Under the pieces are notes generated by a model, which saw only the letters and a list, made by a program, of their open reading frames with translations, did no database searches and was not told the origin of the DNA. 64,000 nucleotides of DNA from Distichodus sexfasciatus (taxonomy: Eukaryota; Chordata; Actinopteri; Characiformes; Distichodontidae), in contig JAVGVS010000692.1 in the NCBI GenBank assembly GCA_032718565.1, positions 1 to 64,000 of the forward strand, written 5' to 3'. The position numbers and the translations under genes are program-made. The stretch's first letter is position 1; every line of letters starts with the position of its first letter. Shown here piece after piece: positions 1 to 10,009 of the stretch.

Positions 1-322
1 GGTGGCGCTATAATAAGCTATTTTGCATTTTGCCTAATAAGTTTTGAGCCGTAGCACCCTAGATAAAAGGATGAAACGTGTCATATTTCAACATCTGTCC
101 ACTTCGATTCGTCAAACACTGATAAAGCTGCAAACTGTATGGCCCCCGTAATCACTGCTTGCAGTTATATTTCATATTGAAACTGTTACTGATCTTATAC
201 ACATTCAGTGTAAAAGACAATTTCAAGACCATAATTGTAGGTTGAATACTGCATCCTAATTGTATCTCTTTCTAGTTCTAGTTTAAAGTGTATATTTTAT
301 ATTCTATTTATATATTTCATTC
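1..322. other. Non-repetitive AT-rich stretch
   Basis: Nothing recognisable is seen here: no reading frame with protein-like composition, no tandem repeat and no match to the other repeat families of the window. Confidence 0.4.
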
Positions 323-640
323 TATGCTCCTTATTCGTTCTTTGTTCCTTGCACTGTTAAAGTTAGAGCCAAGTCGTCTCATCTCTCTGTATACCTGTAC
401 AGCAGCGTTTCCCAAACCCAGTCCTGGCGAACCACTGCTCTGCACAGGTTTGAGTTTCCCGACTCACAGCACAGCTGATGCTACTGATCAGCTAATTAGC
501 AATGTAGCATCAGCGTGCGGTGGTGCAGGAAATACCGAATCTGTGCAGAGCAGTGGTTCGCCAAGACTGGGTTTGGGAAACGCTGCTGTACAGTATATAG
601 CAGAGATGACAATAAAGTTTACTTGGACTTTGACTAAAGC
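323..640 (+). mobile_element. LINE 3' end fragment, interrupted by a hAT MITE
   Basis: The flanks (about 323-402 and 586-640) match the short LINE tail at 9262-9390. Both have a TTCTTTGTT..TTGCACTG block, then CGTCTC, then TACAGTATATAGCAGAGATG, and end in ACAATAAAGTT followed by TTGACT-like units. Such tails are typical of 5'-truncated CR1/L2-type retrotransposon copies. The tail is cut at TGTACAG by the palindromic element at 403-585. The apparent 136-codon frame across this region is only the translation of the composite repeat. Confidence 0.65.
403..585. mobile_element. hAT-type MITE, 183 bp, with perfect 8-bp target duplication
   Basis: The element begins CAGCGTTTCCCAAACCCAGT and ends with the near-perfect reverse complement. 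The terminal inverted repeats run about 45 bp and differ at one or two positions. CTGTACAG flanks it directly on both sides (395-402 and 586-593). An 8-bp duplication with a CAG..TTCCCAAAC terminus is the hallmark of hAT (Charlie-like) non-autonomous elements. It carries no coding capacity and must be younger than the LINE fragment it splits. Confidence 0.88.
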
Positions 641-806
641 AAATGAAAAATATGGGAAACATTTTGTTAAAAGTAATGATATGCTAATGATTTTTTAAAA
701 CTCTATTATCAGATCTCAATAACGTTTCATGACATTTCAGAGGGAGAGAGTGTTTCGATTTTAGGCTGTTCTTTTTGCCTTTTAGAGTAAATTCCATTTT
801 CGCCAA

Positions 807-952
807 GGTCAGGAGTGTCAGGGCCGGTATCTTGGAGGATTTCCATCACACCTGGTGAGCTTCTACCTGAGACAAGGAGTCAATGTTCTGAAGTATAATG
901 GAAAACCTGCAGGATACCAGCCCCTCCAGGACCCAAAAAGGACACCCTTGGC
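807..952. mobile_element. Probable MITE with ragged inverted ends
   Basis: The left end CAGGGCCGGTATCTTGGAGG and the right end (read in reverse) GGTCCTGGAGGGGCTGGTAT resemble each other. The layout is that of common fish MITEs that begin with a TCCTGGAGGGC motif. The reading frame at 855-1043 lies inside it and has no recognisable protein similarity. No target duplication was found. Confidence 0.4.
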
Positions 953-1500
953 CAAGGTGGATTCCATCCTCCGACTCCATCTCGCAGCTGCCAAAATTGC
1001 TCTGTCATGCAAACATGATGTGAAAAACCAAACTAGAGGTTAAAGCTCAGTAGTTTTGTAGCTTTTTGAATGTGAGGTGAAATGTCTTCAGGAACCTAGA
1101 AGCTAAAGCCTTTTCGAAACTTAGTTGTTGCAGAAATAAATTAACAAATTAATTGGTTCTGTTTCTCAGCCAACCGAGAACAACATTTTAGGAGCATAAA
1201 TCCAAAATGTGTTATAAAATGACGTATTGTTTTTATTTTTGATGCTCTGCTCAGTGTTATCTCCTCTGGATCTGAGTCATGGTGGACCATGATGCAGTTT
1301 TCGTGTTCATGTAGTTGCTGTGCACTTTGAGGAGACCAGCAGGATGTTGAGGAATGGAGGATTACAGATAGAGGGAGAATAAAGGTAGAGTTGTGCTGCT
1401 TTTATCTGGGGTTGTGTTGCTTTACTGTGGTCAGATGGAGCTGCCCACATGCAGTGAGTCATGCTGCTTTTAGAAAGTCCCTATATGGTAAAGTTCATTT
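953..1500. other. Unassigned non-coding stretch
   Basis: No repeat family, RNA gene or convincing exon is visible. The reading frame that runs from here into the CT-rich tract has no protein-like composition. Confidence 0.35.
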
Positions 1501-1646
1501 TCTCTCATCCGTTCCCTCCCTCCCCGACTCTTTCTCTTTCTCTCCTTCTCCCTTTCTCCCTCGCCCATTCTCTCTAACATTGATTTCCTTCTCTCTTTCA
1601 CTCCATTGCTCTTTTACTGTCTCTGTTTTTCCGGAAACCACTCTTC

Positions 1647-1704
<58 letters not shown>

Positions 1705-2141
1705 TCTCCTTCTGACCATCTCTCATTTTCTCTTTCTCTCTCTCTCTCTGTGCTTTTACCCCACACCCTTATATTTTCCCTTTTCTCTCTTTCGTTTCTT
1801 TCTCCTTTTCTATTTCTATGTTGCTCTTTATCAGTTTTCTCTTGATGCTGTCCTTTTCTCCCTCACCATCCTTCTCTCTCTATCTGTATCTCATTCTCTC
1901 TTCTCCTCTTTCTTCCATCTCTCTCTCGCTATCTCTCTCTTTCCTCCTTCTGACCATCTCTCTCTCTCTCTCTCTGTGCTTTTATCCCACACCCTCATCT
2001 TTTCCTTTCTCTTGCTGTTTTGTTTCTTTCTCTTTTTCTTTCACTTTATTGCTCTTTATCCGTTTTCTTTTCTTGTTGCTGTTCTTTTCTCTTTCACACC
2101 ATTCAGTTTTAGATTGTAAACCTCTTTCAATTTTAGAAATT

Positions 2142-2172
<31 letters not shown>

Positions 2173-2480
2173 GTCTCTCACTCTCTCTCTTTCTCTCTCT
2201 CCCTCCTCAATCACTTGCTTACTCACATATTCGATCTCACAGTCTCATTGTCTCTTTACTCTCTTTTCCTCTTTTTCTTACTCCCTCTCGTTGTGTCTAT
2301 CTTTATCTCTTTTACTCCATTTTTTCTGATCTCTGCTTTCATGTTGATTTCCATTAAATTTTAGAAACTTCTCTCTCTCTCACTCACTCACTCACTCACT
2401 CACTCACTCACTCACTCACTCTCTCTCTCTCTCTCTCTCACTCTCTCTCTCTCACCCTCCCTTTCCTCACTCCACTCCCC

Positions 2481-2520
<40 letters not shown>
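1500..2520 (+). repeat. Kilobase polypyrimidine (CT-rich) tract
   Basis: About 1 kb of almost pure C/T on this strand, with several pure (CT)n runs (for example 1650-1697, 2142-2168, 2485-2518) and a (CACT)n run at 2380-2418. It gives rise to overlapping Ser/Leu/Phe-rich frames of up to 242 codons that are translation artefacts. Confidence 0.9.
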
Positions 2521-3175
2521 AGACACTCTCACACCCCACTGAGACTCATTTTATCTTTCTCACTCACTGCAGCAAAAGGAAGTAATGGTGAACGCATTTT
2601 GCGTAGAAACCCGGCAGCTGTATTGAGCAGTGTCTCGGCATGAGCTCCATCTGGTCTCGCGTGATCTCACTCTGTCTCGCTCCCTGCAGTGGTCTCGGCC
2701 CAGCGCTCGCCGTTACGGCTTTTCATTATGCTCCTTCAGGATGCCAGCTGAGCGGTGAGGAAGGCTCACTGCTGATGTTTTTATGGAAATGCGCGTTGGA
2801 GAGAATTTACCAGCGGCTGTGTCTGCTCGGTGCGGATTGAGACCGGTTCCAGGTGGTAAAAGAGATTTTTTTGTATTCCCACTGAGTGCATAAGATAGAA
2901 GTTGTGGGCCCAGCTGGAGCAGAAAACCGAGCTAAGACTCGGATATGAAGCCATCAGCACCACTGCACTTTGAGCAGAGATTTTCCTTTGGGTTTCTTCA
3001 CTGAGGTTTCCATTTCTGTTCTAATAATGGTGTGTTACGTTTGTCTACCGGCTAACATTTTAACATGTTTCGCTATGGCTCGGAAAATCCCAATGCGGTA
3101 GAGTGACCTATAGCACAGTATAATTCAAGGTAAATTCAATGTGACCTTTGCAATAAATCAATAAAATGCAATAAA
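2521..3175. other. Unassigned stretch, mildly GC-richer at 2580-2850
   Basis: No repeat is recognised. A frame at 2640-2840 contains a CTGCAG that could be read as a splice acceptor, but the translation shows no known family, so no exon is called. Confidence 0.3.
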
Positions 3176-3179
3176 ACAA

Positions 3180-3560
3180 AATGTTTCTGGCAGGTTTGCG
3201 GCAAACTTGTGGTTAATTTGTAGTAAACCGTGAAGTTTTCAAAAAAAAATTTGCCACAAGTTTGCCACTTTCAGCAACATGTGGCAAACTTGTAGTGTTC
3301 TGGCAACAATGACAAATTGCCACTAGTGGTAAATGTATTTGGCAGTGATTTGCCAAAACAATTTGACAGTAATGACAAACTTGTAGTGAACTTTTGGTGA
3401 CAAATATGCCAGGTGCATAAGTTTTCCACACAGTTTGCTAGAAGTCTACCGTAAGTTTGCCACAAACCTGTTTTGCATGTGAAAATATGACCTTGCTGCA
3501 AATTTGTGGCAAAATGCCAAAGGTTAACGGCAACTGTTTGCCAGAAGCTTAACATTTTTG
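3180..3560. repeat. TTGCCAC-rich repeat element, copy 1
   Basis: The stretch is built from iterated TTTGCCACAA / TTGTGGCAAA words in both orientations. It aligns along its length with 12476-12838: both contain GCAGGTTTGC near the start, CCACTAGTGG in the middle and CTGTTTGCCAGAAG near the end, and both end in TTTTGTAAG. The second copy lies cleanly inside a SINE, so this is a mobile element rather than local low-complexity sequence. No coding capacity. Confidence 0.7.
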
Positions 3561-3639
3561 TAAGTGAAAAGAAGTAAATGAGGAATTTATCATTAGAATA
3601 AAAATAAAGTGAATCCAGCTCCATCTATGGATCTAAACT

Positions 3640-3765
3640 GAACATGGCACGATACCACTTACAGATCGGCTCCATATATCGGCCCATTGCCACGGCTACC
3701 CGATGCGGCTGTTCGAGTCGTTATCGGACTGTTATCTGATCCACATATCAGATCGGTGCCATCTG
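3640..3765 (+). mobile_element. Right-end fragment of the ATCGGATCGG hAT family
   Basis: It matches the right end of the complete element at 27352-28366: CAGATCGGCTCCAT, then a CCGATGC/CCGATACCC block, then TTATCTGATCCACATATCAG and ATCGGTGC. Only about 125 bp remain and no target duplication can be identified. Confidence 0.6.
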
Positions 3766-3775
3766 TAATGGAAGC

Positions 3776-4682
3776 AATGTTGAGTTACATCCGTGTTAGT
3801 ATGTAATACTTAGTCAGTTATTCATACCTCCATCCATATTGCCTACACAATGCTAGTCTAGATTTACACTAGTATTTAATAAAGACATGACGACGAGATG
3901 ATACACGAGCTTGAGTTCATGAGAACAAGATGAGATTTTAACACTTCAAGTGTTAAACTTCAATAATGAAACATATGACTGGAATGTGGCGTTTATGTGA
4001 CCAAAAGACAAAAAGTTAACTTCAGAAAAGTGTATTTGGTGCATTAACTGACTGGACTCTCTCCTGTATGAATCCTTCTGCATCTCTTCACACCATTGCT
4101 GTGCATCAGCTTCTAACTTGAAGTGTAAATCATCTCATTTAAATCATCAGATTGTACATTATAAACTCAACATCTTCATTAAAACTTGTTAGAGATGTAA
4201 TTCCTGCAAAATCAACAGATTTAGGGAACATTAACAGATTAGACTACGATACTGGCTGAAAACATCACACCTAAAATCTTCAAATAACCCATAACTCGTC
4301 TTCTTGTTGCTTCTTACTGGAAAAATGTGTGTTGCTATTTGCTGTATGAACTTGGAACCACATTAGCTGGCTGATTGGAGGAGAAATCTGTCGGTCAGCT
4401 TTGTCCAAGCCTGTGATTGGCTGTTTTTTTGCCACATTTATAACGCAGTACCAAGTAGAGCGAGTCAGAATTGAGTGTGCACTGACACAAAATTTTGCTT
4501 GCAAAAGTTCCACTGCATGCTCAGAATTTTGGCACAAAAGTTACTCCATAATATATTGCAAAACAACTTTTCACCTCGAGGAGAAATATCACCGTATAAC
4601 ATCCCGAGTTCTCGTGGGATGCGGTCTCGTCACGTCACTAGTGTTAATTGTTATATTCAGAGGCGTCAGAAGCAGTTGGCGA
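3776..4682. other. Unassigned non-coding stretch
   Basis: About 900 bp of AT-rich sequence with no recognisable repeat family, RNA gene or coding similarity. Confidence 0.35.
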
Positions 4683-4937
4683 AGTTGGTGGCGTAACGGT
4701 AGGGTGTTCGCCTCGTGATCAGAGGGACGCAGGTTTGAATCCAAGACTGGTAAAGTTACCACTGACGTACTCATGAGCAAGGTACCGCCCCCAAGTACTG
4801 ACCCCCGGGCGCTGCCAATGTTAGCTGCCCACTGCTCCTTCACGGATGGGTCAAACGTAGAGGTCACATTTGGTTGTGGTGCGCTGTGTGCTGTGCTGTG
4901 GTGTGTTTACCATGACACATAATCACTCACTTTCACT
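4683..4937 (+). mobile_element. tRNA-derived SINE, family S1 (near full length)
   Basis: The tRNA-like head carries a box A-like TGGCGTAACGG and a box B-like GGTTTGAATCC. The body has the family signature ACTCATGAGCAAGGTACCG, a GGGCGCTGCC block and CACTGCTCCTTCACGGATGG, and the 3' end is ATAATCACTCACTTTCAC. At least fourteen other copies in both orientations are scattered through this window. These would be Pol III-transcribed, LINE-mobilised elements with no protein. Confidence 0.88.
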
Positions 4938-5640
4938 TCATTTGTAATGTGGCGGGGACACTCTGGGGGCTCTAATATTTTACATGATAAATGGAGGGGG
5001 GTCCATACAAATAATTTTGAAATATGAGGAGGAGACGACATGTCCCCCTTAAATATAATGGCTGTGATGCCTATGGTTATATTGAAAAATATTATTGATA
5101 TGATCCCTCGTTGATTCATTCATTCATTAATTTTTTTAACCTGAGCTCAACAGTTTCATTTATAACTCTGATGGATAACTCTTATAAAAATATAACTCGT
5201 ATAGAGTTTGTGTTGAATTTAAGGACCTGTTATTAAAAGGTTGTGGAGAAATTAATTGACACATTTACACGTGTACTGTGAGAAGACTGACAGAAAAGCA
5301 GATAGTGGGGGGATGGATGGTAGAAAAAATACAAATGCACAAGGACGGATGGATGAGTGGATGAGGAGAGACAGACACGAGCATGCTTAAATAGAAAAGG
5401 TACACAGAGTGATGTGAGTGTAATGGGCACAGAGGGTAAAAAGGAGATTGATGGCTCTCAGTAGGCCAGTGAGGGGCTGGATGTTCCCGGGCAATCGGGC
5501 GGAGAAATGGGCCGCAAATTCCGCTCTTCATGCTGCACTGCTTCATCCTTCACTTCCCGGGGAAAAAGAAAAAAGAAAACTTATTACAAACACCTTGTCA
5601 GTTCACATGTTCACCTTCACATGCCCCAAAATCCGTTCCG
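4938..5640. other. Unassigned non-coding stretch
   Basis: No repeat family is identified. A GGATGGATGG-like run near 5310-5365 is a short degenerate tetranucleotide repeat. The small GC-richer patch at 5455-5570 shows no protein family. Confidence 0.35.
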
Positions 5641-6010
5641 GATGATGTTTTACATCACCTGAAATACGCAGCTCCTCCGAACAGGCTCTGTCTGATCTCC
5701 TCAGCATCCGAGCGGTGCAGCAATGTCAGTGCGTCACATTCATTATCTTGGGCTGTGTTTCTCAAACTGTGTCTAGTCTCATATCCATAAGCCTGAGAGG
5801 GAGAAGCAAGTCTGTTCCAGGACGATCGTGCCAGAATGTGCGATGAATAAATATGACCTCTTGTCTGGGATTACCATGACATCACTCCAGAGCGGAGACG
5901 CTCTGCTTAGGGGGTGTAATTTGATTCCACTTGTGGGCTAATTAGCAGAAGCAGTGTTCAAGTCAGAAAAATGCATGACTCTGTGTAAGGAAGTGGATCC
6001 CCAGCTCCAG
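5641..6010. other. Repeat-free island, possible conserved non-coding element
   Basis: A repeat-free, CpG-retaining stretch with balanced composition and TAAT-core motifs (GGGCTAATTAGCAG near 5934). In a window dominated by decayed transposons this contrast suggests constraint. No exon structure is seen. Function is inferred from composition only. Confidence 0.25.
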
Positions 6011-6137
6011 CTCACTCTCAGTACAACTTCATCAAGGTTGTTTGCTGGAGTAAAAGGTACTAGAAGTGTTTCACAGATGCTGATGTGTTCATAGAAATGG
6101 GACATTTCATTTTATCTTGATCTACATATATACTAGT

Positions 6138-6520
6138 AGTGTTGTAATTAATCACATAATCGATGCGTTGCGATGAAGACGTGGACGATTCTGCGTCGAT
6201 GAAGTGGCAGATTATAATCGGTTATACCAGGGGTTTCAACCAGCGGTTCGCAGTGGCATAGCAGGTTGTCCGTGACATGCAGTCCAGCTGTATAAAATGA
6301 TTTCATGTTAATTATTTTTCAAAACATTTCCAGATGATTTGGGCATCTCTATGAATAATAAATTTAGTGCAAATATCTAAAAAATAATAGATATTATATA
6401 CACACAGTGAACAGTCACACACTACTGCTTAGTCTGAATGGTGGTCCCTGGGACAGAAGCAGTTGCAAACCCCTGGATTATATCCTAATGACACTGATTG
6501 GTGATTTTCTGGCCACGGCA
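6138..6520. mobile_element. hAT fragment (GTAATTAATCACATAAT family) split by a second hAT MITE
   Basis: The left end TAGTGTTGTAATTAATCACA, followed by CGATGC..GATGAAGACGTGGACG, matches the reverse complement of the right half of the complete element at 45059-45340. The similarity is broken at GGTTATAC by the element at 6228-6475. After it the match resumes only for GATTATAT and then cannot be followed. Confidence 0.6.
6228..6475. mobile_element. hAT-type MITE, 248 bp
   Basis: Termini CAGGGGTTTCAACC and, in reverse, CAGGGGTTTGCAAC form short inverted repeats of the hAT-Charlie type. The flanking octamers GGTTATAC (6220-6227) and GATTATAT (6476-6483) agree at 6 of 8 positions, with two transitions, as expected of an old 8-bp target duplication. 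No coding capacity. Confidence 0.72.
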
Positions 6521-6954
6521 TAAAAAATTCTAGTTAAAAATGATACCCGGTAGTAACTATGGCTGCTTGATCAGCATGTAATGTGAAGTAATGTTGAAAA
6601 AATGTTCCGATTTTCTCTACCAGGGTCTGTTAAGGTGTGTAACGTAGCTGGTGGTCACTTAGTTGGAGGACAGTTGTTGATTTAAGTCTAGCTTTACAGA
6701 CTGAAGAACAGTTGTGGACTTTAAAGCACTGTTGTACAATGCTCTGGATGAGAGTGTCTGCTAAATGCTGTAAATGTGAGTGTAAACTACTACGAATTAA
6801 ACAACAGAGCGTTAAACAGAAACGACTCATCTCTATTCAAGAGCCTGTTTTATAAAACCGTCTGTGAACAATACCAGCAGGAGATCATTACACTTCGCTG
6901 GCACAACAGACAGAAATGCTCATCCTTAATGCATCTTTAGTTGAGATTGTGTGA
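6521..6954. other. Unassigned stretch with a short SINE tail
   Basis: Only 6737-6786 is recognisable: TGCTCTGGATGAGAGTGTCT and TGCTAAATGCTGTAAATG form the 3' tail of the S2 SINE family, plus strand. The rest shows nothing. Confidence 0.5.
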
Positions 6955-8350
6955 AAAGACTCTCATGTGAGGATGCTGTTCATCGACTTTAGCTCAGCAT
7001 TTAACACCATCATCCCTCAGAGACTGTCTCCTAAACTGAGCAGGCTGGGCCTAAACACCCCATTGGTAAACTGGATCCTAGATTTCCTGACTAACAGGCC
7101 ACAGTCTGTCCGCATCAGAACCAACACCTCCAACACCATCACACTGAGCACAGGTGCGCCACAGGGCTGTGTGCTCAGCCCACTGCTCTTCACACTATTG
7201 ACCCACGATTGCACAGCAGCACTCAGCTCAAACCAAGTTAAGTTTGCAGATGACATGACTGTGGTGGGCCTCATCAAGAACAACAACATCTTAGCATACA
7301 CAGAGGAGGTGGCGAGAGTGGCTGACTGGTGTAAGAGCAACAACCTTTCCTTAAATGTGGACAAAAGAAATAATCATCGACTTCAGAAGCTCCAGCACTG
7401 CACACCCTCCTCTCACCATCGACGGCGCTATTGTCGAAAGAGTGAAAAACACCAAGTTCCTGGGTGTCCACATCACAGAGGACCTCTCTTGGTCCCTCAA
7501 CTCCACCTCCATAGCCAAGAGGGCTCATCAGCGTCTGCACTTCCTGCAGAGACTGAAGAGAGCAAGCCTCCCCCCACTGATCCTCGAGACATTCTACACC
7601 AGCACCATTGAAAGTCTTCTCTCCAGCTGCATCACTGTCTGGTACGTGAACTGTAAAGTTTCAGACTGCAACACACTTCAGAGTATAGTGAGAGCCACAG
7701 AGAAGGTCACTGGTGTGCCCCTACCCCTCCTGAAAGACATTTTCCAGACCCGCTGCTGCAACAGCGCCAGAAACATAGTGAAGGACCACTCTCATCCACT
7801 ACATGGACTCTTTTCACTTTTACCGTCTGGCAAACGGTATCATAGCCTCCAATCTGCCACCAGGAGACTGTGTAACAGCTTCATACCACAAGCCATCAGG
7901 ACTTACATACCTACTGTCTACTGTTTACATCAGGCACACTCAGATGCACTATTGTTAATACAATAACTGCAATTCTCCTTTCTTCCAATGATGCCTTCAA
8001 TTCTACATTTAACGTGTGCAGCATGATAATCATGTGCAATATCAGTCATTAAGGTTTACATCCCCACCTTCAAATAGTTCTGGAGCGTTGTGTATTTATT
8101 GTTCTGTCTATTTATTGTGATTGTTTTGTATTGTGATGCTCTTGCACTCCATCTGTTATAAGATGCTTTAATGCTGCCAATGTGCCTTAAAAACATACAC
8201 TAAGCAATACTTTTACATTCTGTCTCTTCACTTAACATCACTTTCTTACTGTATTTATTGTGTTCGTTCTGTATTTACTGTGTTGCTTGTTGCACCTTTT
8301 GTCCTGTTGAATGTAATGTTCAGTGTTACTATATGTTGAATCTTGAAAAC
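6955..8350 (+). mobile_element. 5'-truncated L2/CR1-clade non-LTR retrotransposon
   Basis: The copy starts abruptly inside the reverse transcriptase domain, about where the reading frame becomes recognisable, and runs through a non-coding 3' region. That region is rich in TTTATTGTG-like units and ends near 8350 with TTGAATCTTGAAAAC. The endonuclease and the 5' part of the RT are absent, the usual result of incomplete target-primed reverse transcription. No clear target duplication is seen. Clade assignment rests on the RT motifs and C-terminal block described in the next entry. Confidence 0.85.
6967..7966 (+). pseudogene. Reverse transcriptase relic of the LINE (frameshifted)
   Basis: Two overlapping frames together encode the back half of a non-LTR reverse transcriptase. 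The first (from 6967) shows RT motif A as FIDFSSAFNTI, motif B as GAPQGCVLSPLLF and the catalytic motif C as FADDM. Around 7360 the frame is lost, apparently through a small deletion in what should be an NVDKTKE-like segment. The protein continues in the frame from 7355 with EIIIDFR, the thumb-like FLGVHITEDLSW, and the L2-type C-terminal block with RLHFLQRLKRA, SCITVWY and GLFSLLPSGKRY, ending at a stop at 7966. Without the N-terminal RT part and the endonuclease, and with the frameshift, the copy cannot be autonomous. The second frame has no internal stop over about 200 codons, which suggests a fairly recent insertion. It is not a host gene. Confidence 0.9.
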
Positions 8351-8414
8351 TAAGAGCTAACACATAGCTAAGAGCCTATCAGGCTGTGGAATGGAGCAGC
8401 AGGCCAGAAATGTA

Positions 8415-8468
8415 ACATTTACAGCATTTATCAGATTCTCTTATCCAGAGCTACTTCCATTTGCTAGT
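8415..8468 (-). mobile_element. S2 SINE 3'-tail fragment
   Basis: ACATTTACAGCATTTATCAG followed by TTATCCAGAGC is the reverse complement of the S2 tail (GCTCTGGATAAGAG.. TGCTAAATGCTGTAAATG). It abuts a forward S2 copy. Confidence 0.6.
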
Positions 8469-8598
8469 TGCAGGGATGGTTGCTGTGGTGGAAGTGACTG
8501 AAAGCCTGTGTTTGTGATAATAAAATTGGGAGTTCAGATCCCAGAAGCCACTGTTGGGTGTTTAAGCAAGACCCCTAACCCCAAGTTGCTCCTGGGAG

Positions 8599-9619
8599 TA
8601 GAGTTGGGGTCAAGACCACTTAAACCGAGACCGAGACAAGACCAAGACTCTGAGGGGGCGAAACCGAGTCGAGGCCGAGACCAGACCAATGCACGTTTTA
8701 CATCACATGACAAATAAGTGGAAGACGCAAAGCCTAAGCAACATTAAAGATGTTTATTCAATATTTCTCTCTTACATATCTATAATGAGGAAATTATAGC
8801 TATGTAAGTTATTATTCAGAGACATTCTATAGCTTAGTGCTGTGAAGAAAAATAAGGGTTAGTGCAGGTGGAAACACTTCTTTATCCATTTGGTATCTAT
8901 CTGGATACAGAATAAAATTTATTTTAATTAAAATTATTTTAAAATTATTATTTAAATTTTTTTCCCTATTGATTACTCTCTGTTATATAACGGAAAAAAT
9001 CTGATCAATGGAAAATGAAGAAACAGTAAAGTTTTGGGTAATTTTGAGCTGATTTGGACTCATTTTGGCCTATAAAATGAGCTGCTTTTGGCCTTTCTGA
9101 AAGAACTACATTTTTGTGCATGATGGCGTTCCATATGAGAGTCGCAAGCGCTGAGGCGTGTTTACATAACTAATAATGTAATTAATGCATTTTTACTCAA
9201 TAACCTCAATTTTTGTGCGTGGAATTACTCTGAAATAATGTCACATACAGAGGAATATTTATTCTCTGTTCTTTGTTTGTTTGCACTGAAAATAACCTGG
9301 AGCCACGTCGTCTCGTCTCTCTATGTATCTGTACAGTATATAGCAGAGATGACAATAAAGTTGACTTTGACTTTGACTTTGACTTTGATAATGTTCGGTA
9401 AGTTGAAAGTCTTGTGTGTGGTTTCTGTAAGTTAAAGGGATTCTGAAAACACTAATTAATAAACAATGCAAAATGTCTGCGTCGGTCTTAGAGAGTTTTA
9501 ATAGCAATATTCTCAGAGTTGTGATCTCGGCTGATCTCCAAATAAAATCTTGTGTCCATGACAAGTACAAATACGGCCGAATCCAAGACAAGAGACCGGA
9601 CTCGGAAACTACAACACTA
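8599..9619 (+). mobile_element. GAGACC-ended hAT element, copy A, 1021 bp
   Basis: The left end is TAGAGTTGGGGTCAAGACC and the right end, in reverse, is TAGTGTTGTAG. Both subterminal regions are full of GAGACC/CAAGAC words. The flanking octamers CCTGGGAG (8591-8598) and CCAGGGAG (9620-9627) match at 7 of 8, giving an 8-bp hAT-type duplication. The centre (8740-9470) is a core shared with seven other loci in the window. A LINE tail (9262-9390) has inserted into it. No transposase frame remains. Confidence 0.8.
9262..9390 (+). mobile_element. LINE 3'-tail insertion inside hAT copy A
   Basis: This segment, absent from the sister copies at 49361-50430 and 30726-31735, matches the LINE tail at 323-640. 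It ends in ACAATAAAGTTGACTTTGAC followed by further TTTGAC units, a repeat-type tail of CR1/L2-like elements. Confidence 0.75.
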
Positions 9620-9721
9620 CCAGGGAGCCTGTCTCTGTTATTAGGAAAGAGAAGATGCTCTTGATCAGAGCTTCTACTAAGTGGCATAAATGTAGTAAAA
9701 TGTGTTAAAAGTTTTTCTTAG

Positions 9722-9808
9722 GGGTCCAGTGGTGGTAGTTCTGATGGTATGATAGAGCTGCATTTGAACCTATAACCTCTCGGTTTTAACCACTAGGCCA
9801 CAACCTCG
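9722..9808 (-). mobile_element. S2 SINE head fragment
   Basis: CCAGTGGTGGTAGTTCTGAT..TTGAACCTATAACCTCTCGG..AACCACTAGGCCACAACC is the reverse complement of the tRNA-like head of S2. Confidence 0.65.
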
Positions 9809-9914
9809 CTTATATAAGGGTGTGATGTAAAGTTCTCAGAGGCTTGTGAGTCCATGATGTTGAACCACAAAAATGATAAAAATGAATTCTGTAACCAACC
9901 AGTAGGTAATGAAC

Positions 9915-10006
9915 TGAATAATATTTATCCGAACCGGGGTCGCGGGGATGACCGTACCCTATTCCGGGGACCAACCGTGGGCCGGTGCCAACACACTGCA
10001 GGGCAA
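9915..10006 (-). mobile_element. S3 SINE 3' part
   Basis: In reverse this reads GCCCTGCAGTGTGTTGGC, then GGTTGGTCCC, then GCGACCCCGGTTCGGATAA. It matches the 3' half of S3 at 47193-47450 and 56597-56950. Confidence 0.7.
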
Positions 10007-10009
10007 CTG

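Larger units (their letters stand above)
8480..9705 (+). mobile_element. tRNA-derived SINE S2, split by a 1-kb hAT element
   Basis: The left part (8480-8598) includes TTCAGATCCCAG and TAAGCAAGACCCCTAACCCC; the right part (9620-9705) continues with GGAGCCTGTCTCTG and a decayed tail. The full arrangement can be compared with the intact plus-strand copy at 50486-50655. The interruption is the element at 8599-9619. Confidence 0.65.

Noticed and set aside
288..698. 136-codon frame as a gene
   Set aside because: It runs through a LINE tail and a palindromic hAT MITE; the open frame is fortuitous.
855..1043. 62-codon frame resembling a small peptide gene
   Set aside because: It overlaps a MITE-like repeat with ragged inverted ends and shows no protein family.
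1391..2357. Long open frames rich in Ser, Leu and Phe
   Set aside because: They translate a CT-rich simple repeat; both neighbouring frames are equally open, which is typical of low-complexity DNA and not of coding sequence.
2640..2840. Possible exon with CTGCAG acceptor
   Set aside because: The frame on the far side has no recognisable protein similarity and no good donor; evidence is too thin.
4683..4745. tRNA gene
   Set aside because: The box A and B motifs belong to a SINE head found over a dozen times in this window; the acceptor and anticodon stems do not form properly.
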